Positions 63,829 through 64,000 of a DNA stretch of 64,000 bases are shown here, one piece after another. Location of the stretch: assembly GCA_017399065.1 (NCBI GenBank), contig JAFQEL010000023.1, forward strand, positions 1 through 64,000. The letters are read 5' to 3'. The DNA is from Clostridia bacterium (GTDB lineage: Bacteria; Bacillota; Clostridia; Oscillospirales; Acutalibacteraceae). The position numbers and the translations under genes are program-made. The first letter of the stretch is position 1. Each line of letters opens with the position of its first letter. The notes below the pieces were generated by a model. That model did not search any database. It saw only the letters and a list, made by a program, of their open reading frames with translations, and was not told the DNA's origin.

Positions 63829-64000
63829 TTGGAACCTATTCAGTATAAAACCGATGTCTTTGAAGGTCCGCTTGACCTGTTGCTTTTTCTCATAAGTAAG
63901 CATAAGGTCAGCATCAATGACGTTGTAATTACAGAGCTTATTGACCAGTATATCGAATATATAAGAGCACTTCAGCTTGAAAATATGGAAATTGCAAGTG
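63829..64000 (+). CDS. scpA: Segregation and condensation protein A, 3' end outside window
   Basis: Only the first 57 residues are visible. After the TTG start with AAGGGG upstream, TDVFEGPLDLLLFLISKHK is the ScpA signature. ScpA is the kleisin of the SMC complex, acting in chromosome condensation. The frame is open to the window edge. Confidence 0.9.
   Translation, partial: MEPIQYKTDVFEGPLDLLLFLISKHKVSINDVVITELIDQYIEYIRALQLENMEIAS

Noticed and set aside
1-64000. tRNA, rRNA, CRISPR arrays, insertion sequences, prophage genes
   Set aside because: None were recognised by reading; the gaps between genes are short and hold only promoters, leaders and terminators.

Overview
The window is a gene-dense stretch of chromosome from a low-to-moderate GC Gram-positive anaerobe, most likely a gut Clostridia of the Oscillospirales/Ruminococcaceae type. 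The grounds are the AddAB pair, a dgt-dnaG-rpoD block, a PolC-type polymerase, CdaA/CdaR, the DUF1385-prmC-M50-scpA order, Shine-Dalgarno sites close to AGGAGG, and clean sigma-A promoters (TTGACA-17-TATAAT type). No rRNA, tRNA, CRISPR array, integrase or insertion sequence was recognised. About a quarter of the genes appear to start at TTG, GTG or, in one case, ATT. No gap longer than about 180 bases lacks a gene.

Layout. 1-2.1 kb: the 3' part of a TIR-SEL1-TPR protein with nine near-identical 141-bp repeats, a candidate defence or signalling gene. 2.2-3.1 kb (minus): a secreted SH3b/C39-like protein. 3.3-10.1 kb: addB-addA (double-strand break processing). 10.2-15.2 kb: rpmE, a YigZ/IMPACT protein, then dgt-like, dnaG and rpoD. 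15.3-22.6 kb: the most unusual region. A strong promoter precedes a 957-residue secreted protein and a 50-residue peptide, both with ribosomal-protein-like codon choice. An intrinsic terminator follows, then an HPr-kinase-like ATPase, an ABC exporter, a PqqD-like peptide-binding protein, a TM-less S26-type peptidase and a membrane-anchored secreted protein. This looks like a RiPP-type peptide export and modification system without the usual cyclase or radical-SAM enzyme.

22.6-35.3 kb: a metallophosphoesterase, rpsB-tsf behind a structured leader, a domain-permuted GH3 enzyme, a WYL regulator, a DEDDh exonuclease, and wall or envelope genes (a GHL10 lipoprotein and a large amidase). 35.3-40.5 kb: DUF2804, a two-component system and a DUF5696 lipoprotein. 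40.6-50.7 kb: pyrH-frr-uppS-cdsA-dxr-rseP-ispG-polC, linking ribosome recycling, undecaprenyl and phospholipid precursors, isoprenoids and replication. This PolC lacks the usual inserted proofreading exonuclease. 50.7-55.2 kb: hisI, an M20 peptidase, a pyrophosphatase-like/Nudix fusion, a small membrane exporter and an iron alcohol dehydrogenase. 55.3-61.1 kb: cdaA-cdaR (c-di-AMP), a lipoprotein and a second two-component system. 61.1-64 kb: DUF1385, prmC, an M50 protease and the start of scpA.

All calls come from reading the sequence and the translations by eye. No database search or folding program was run.
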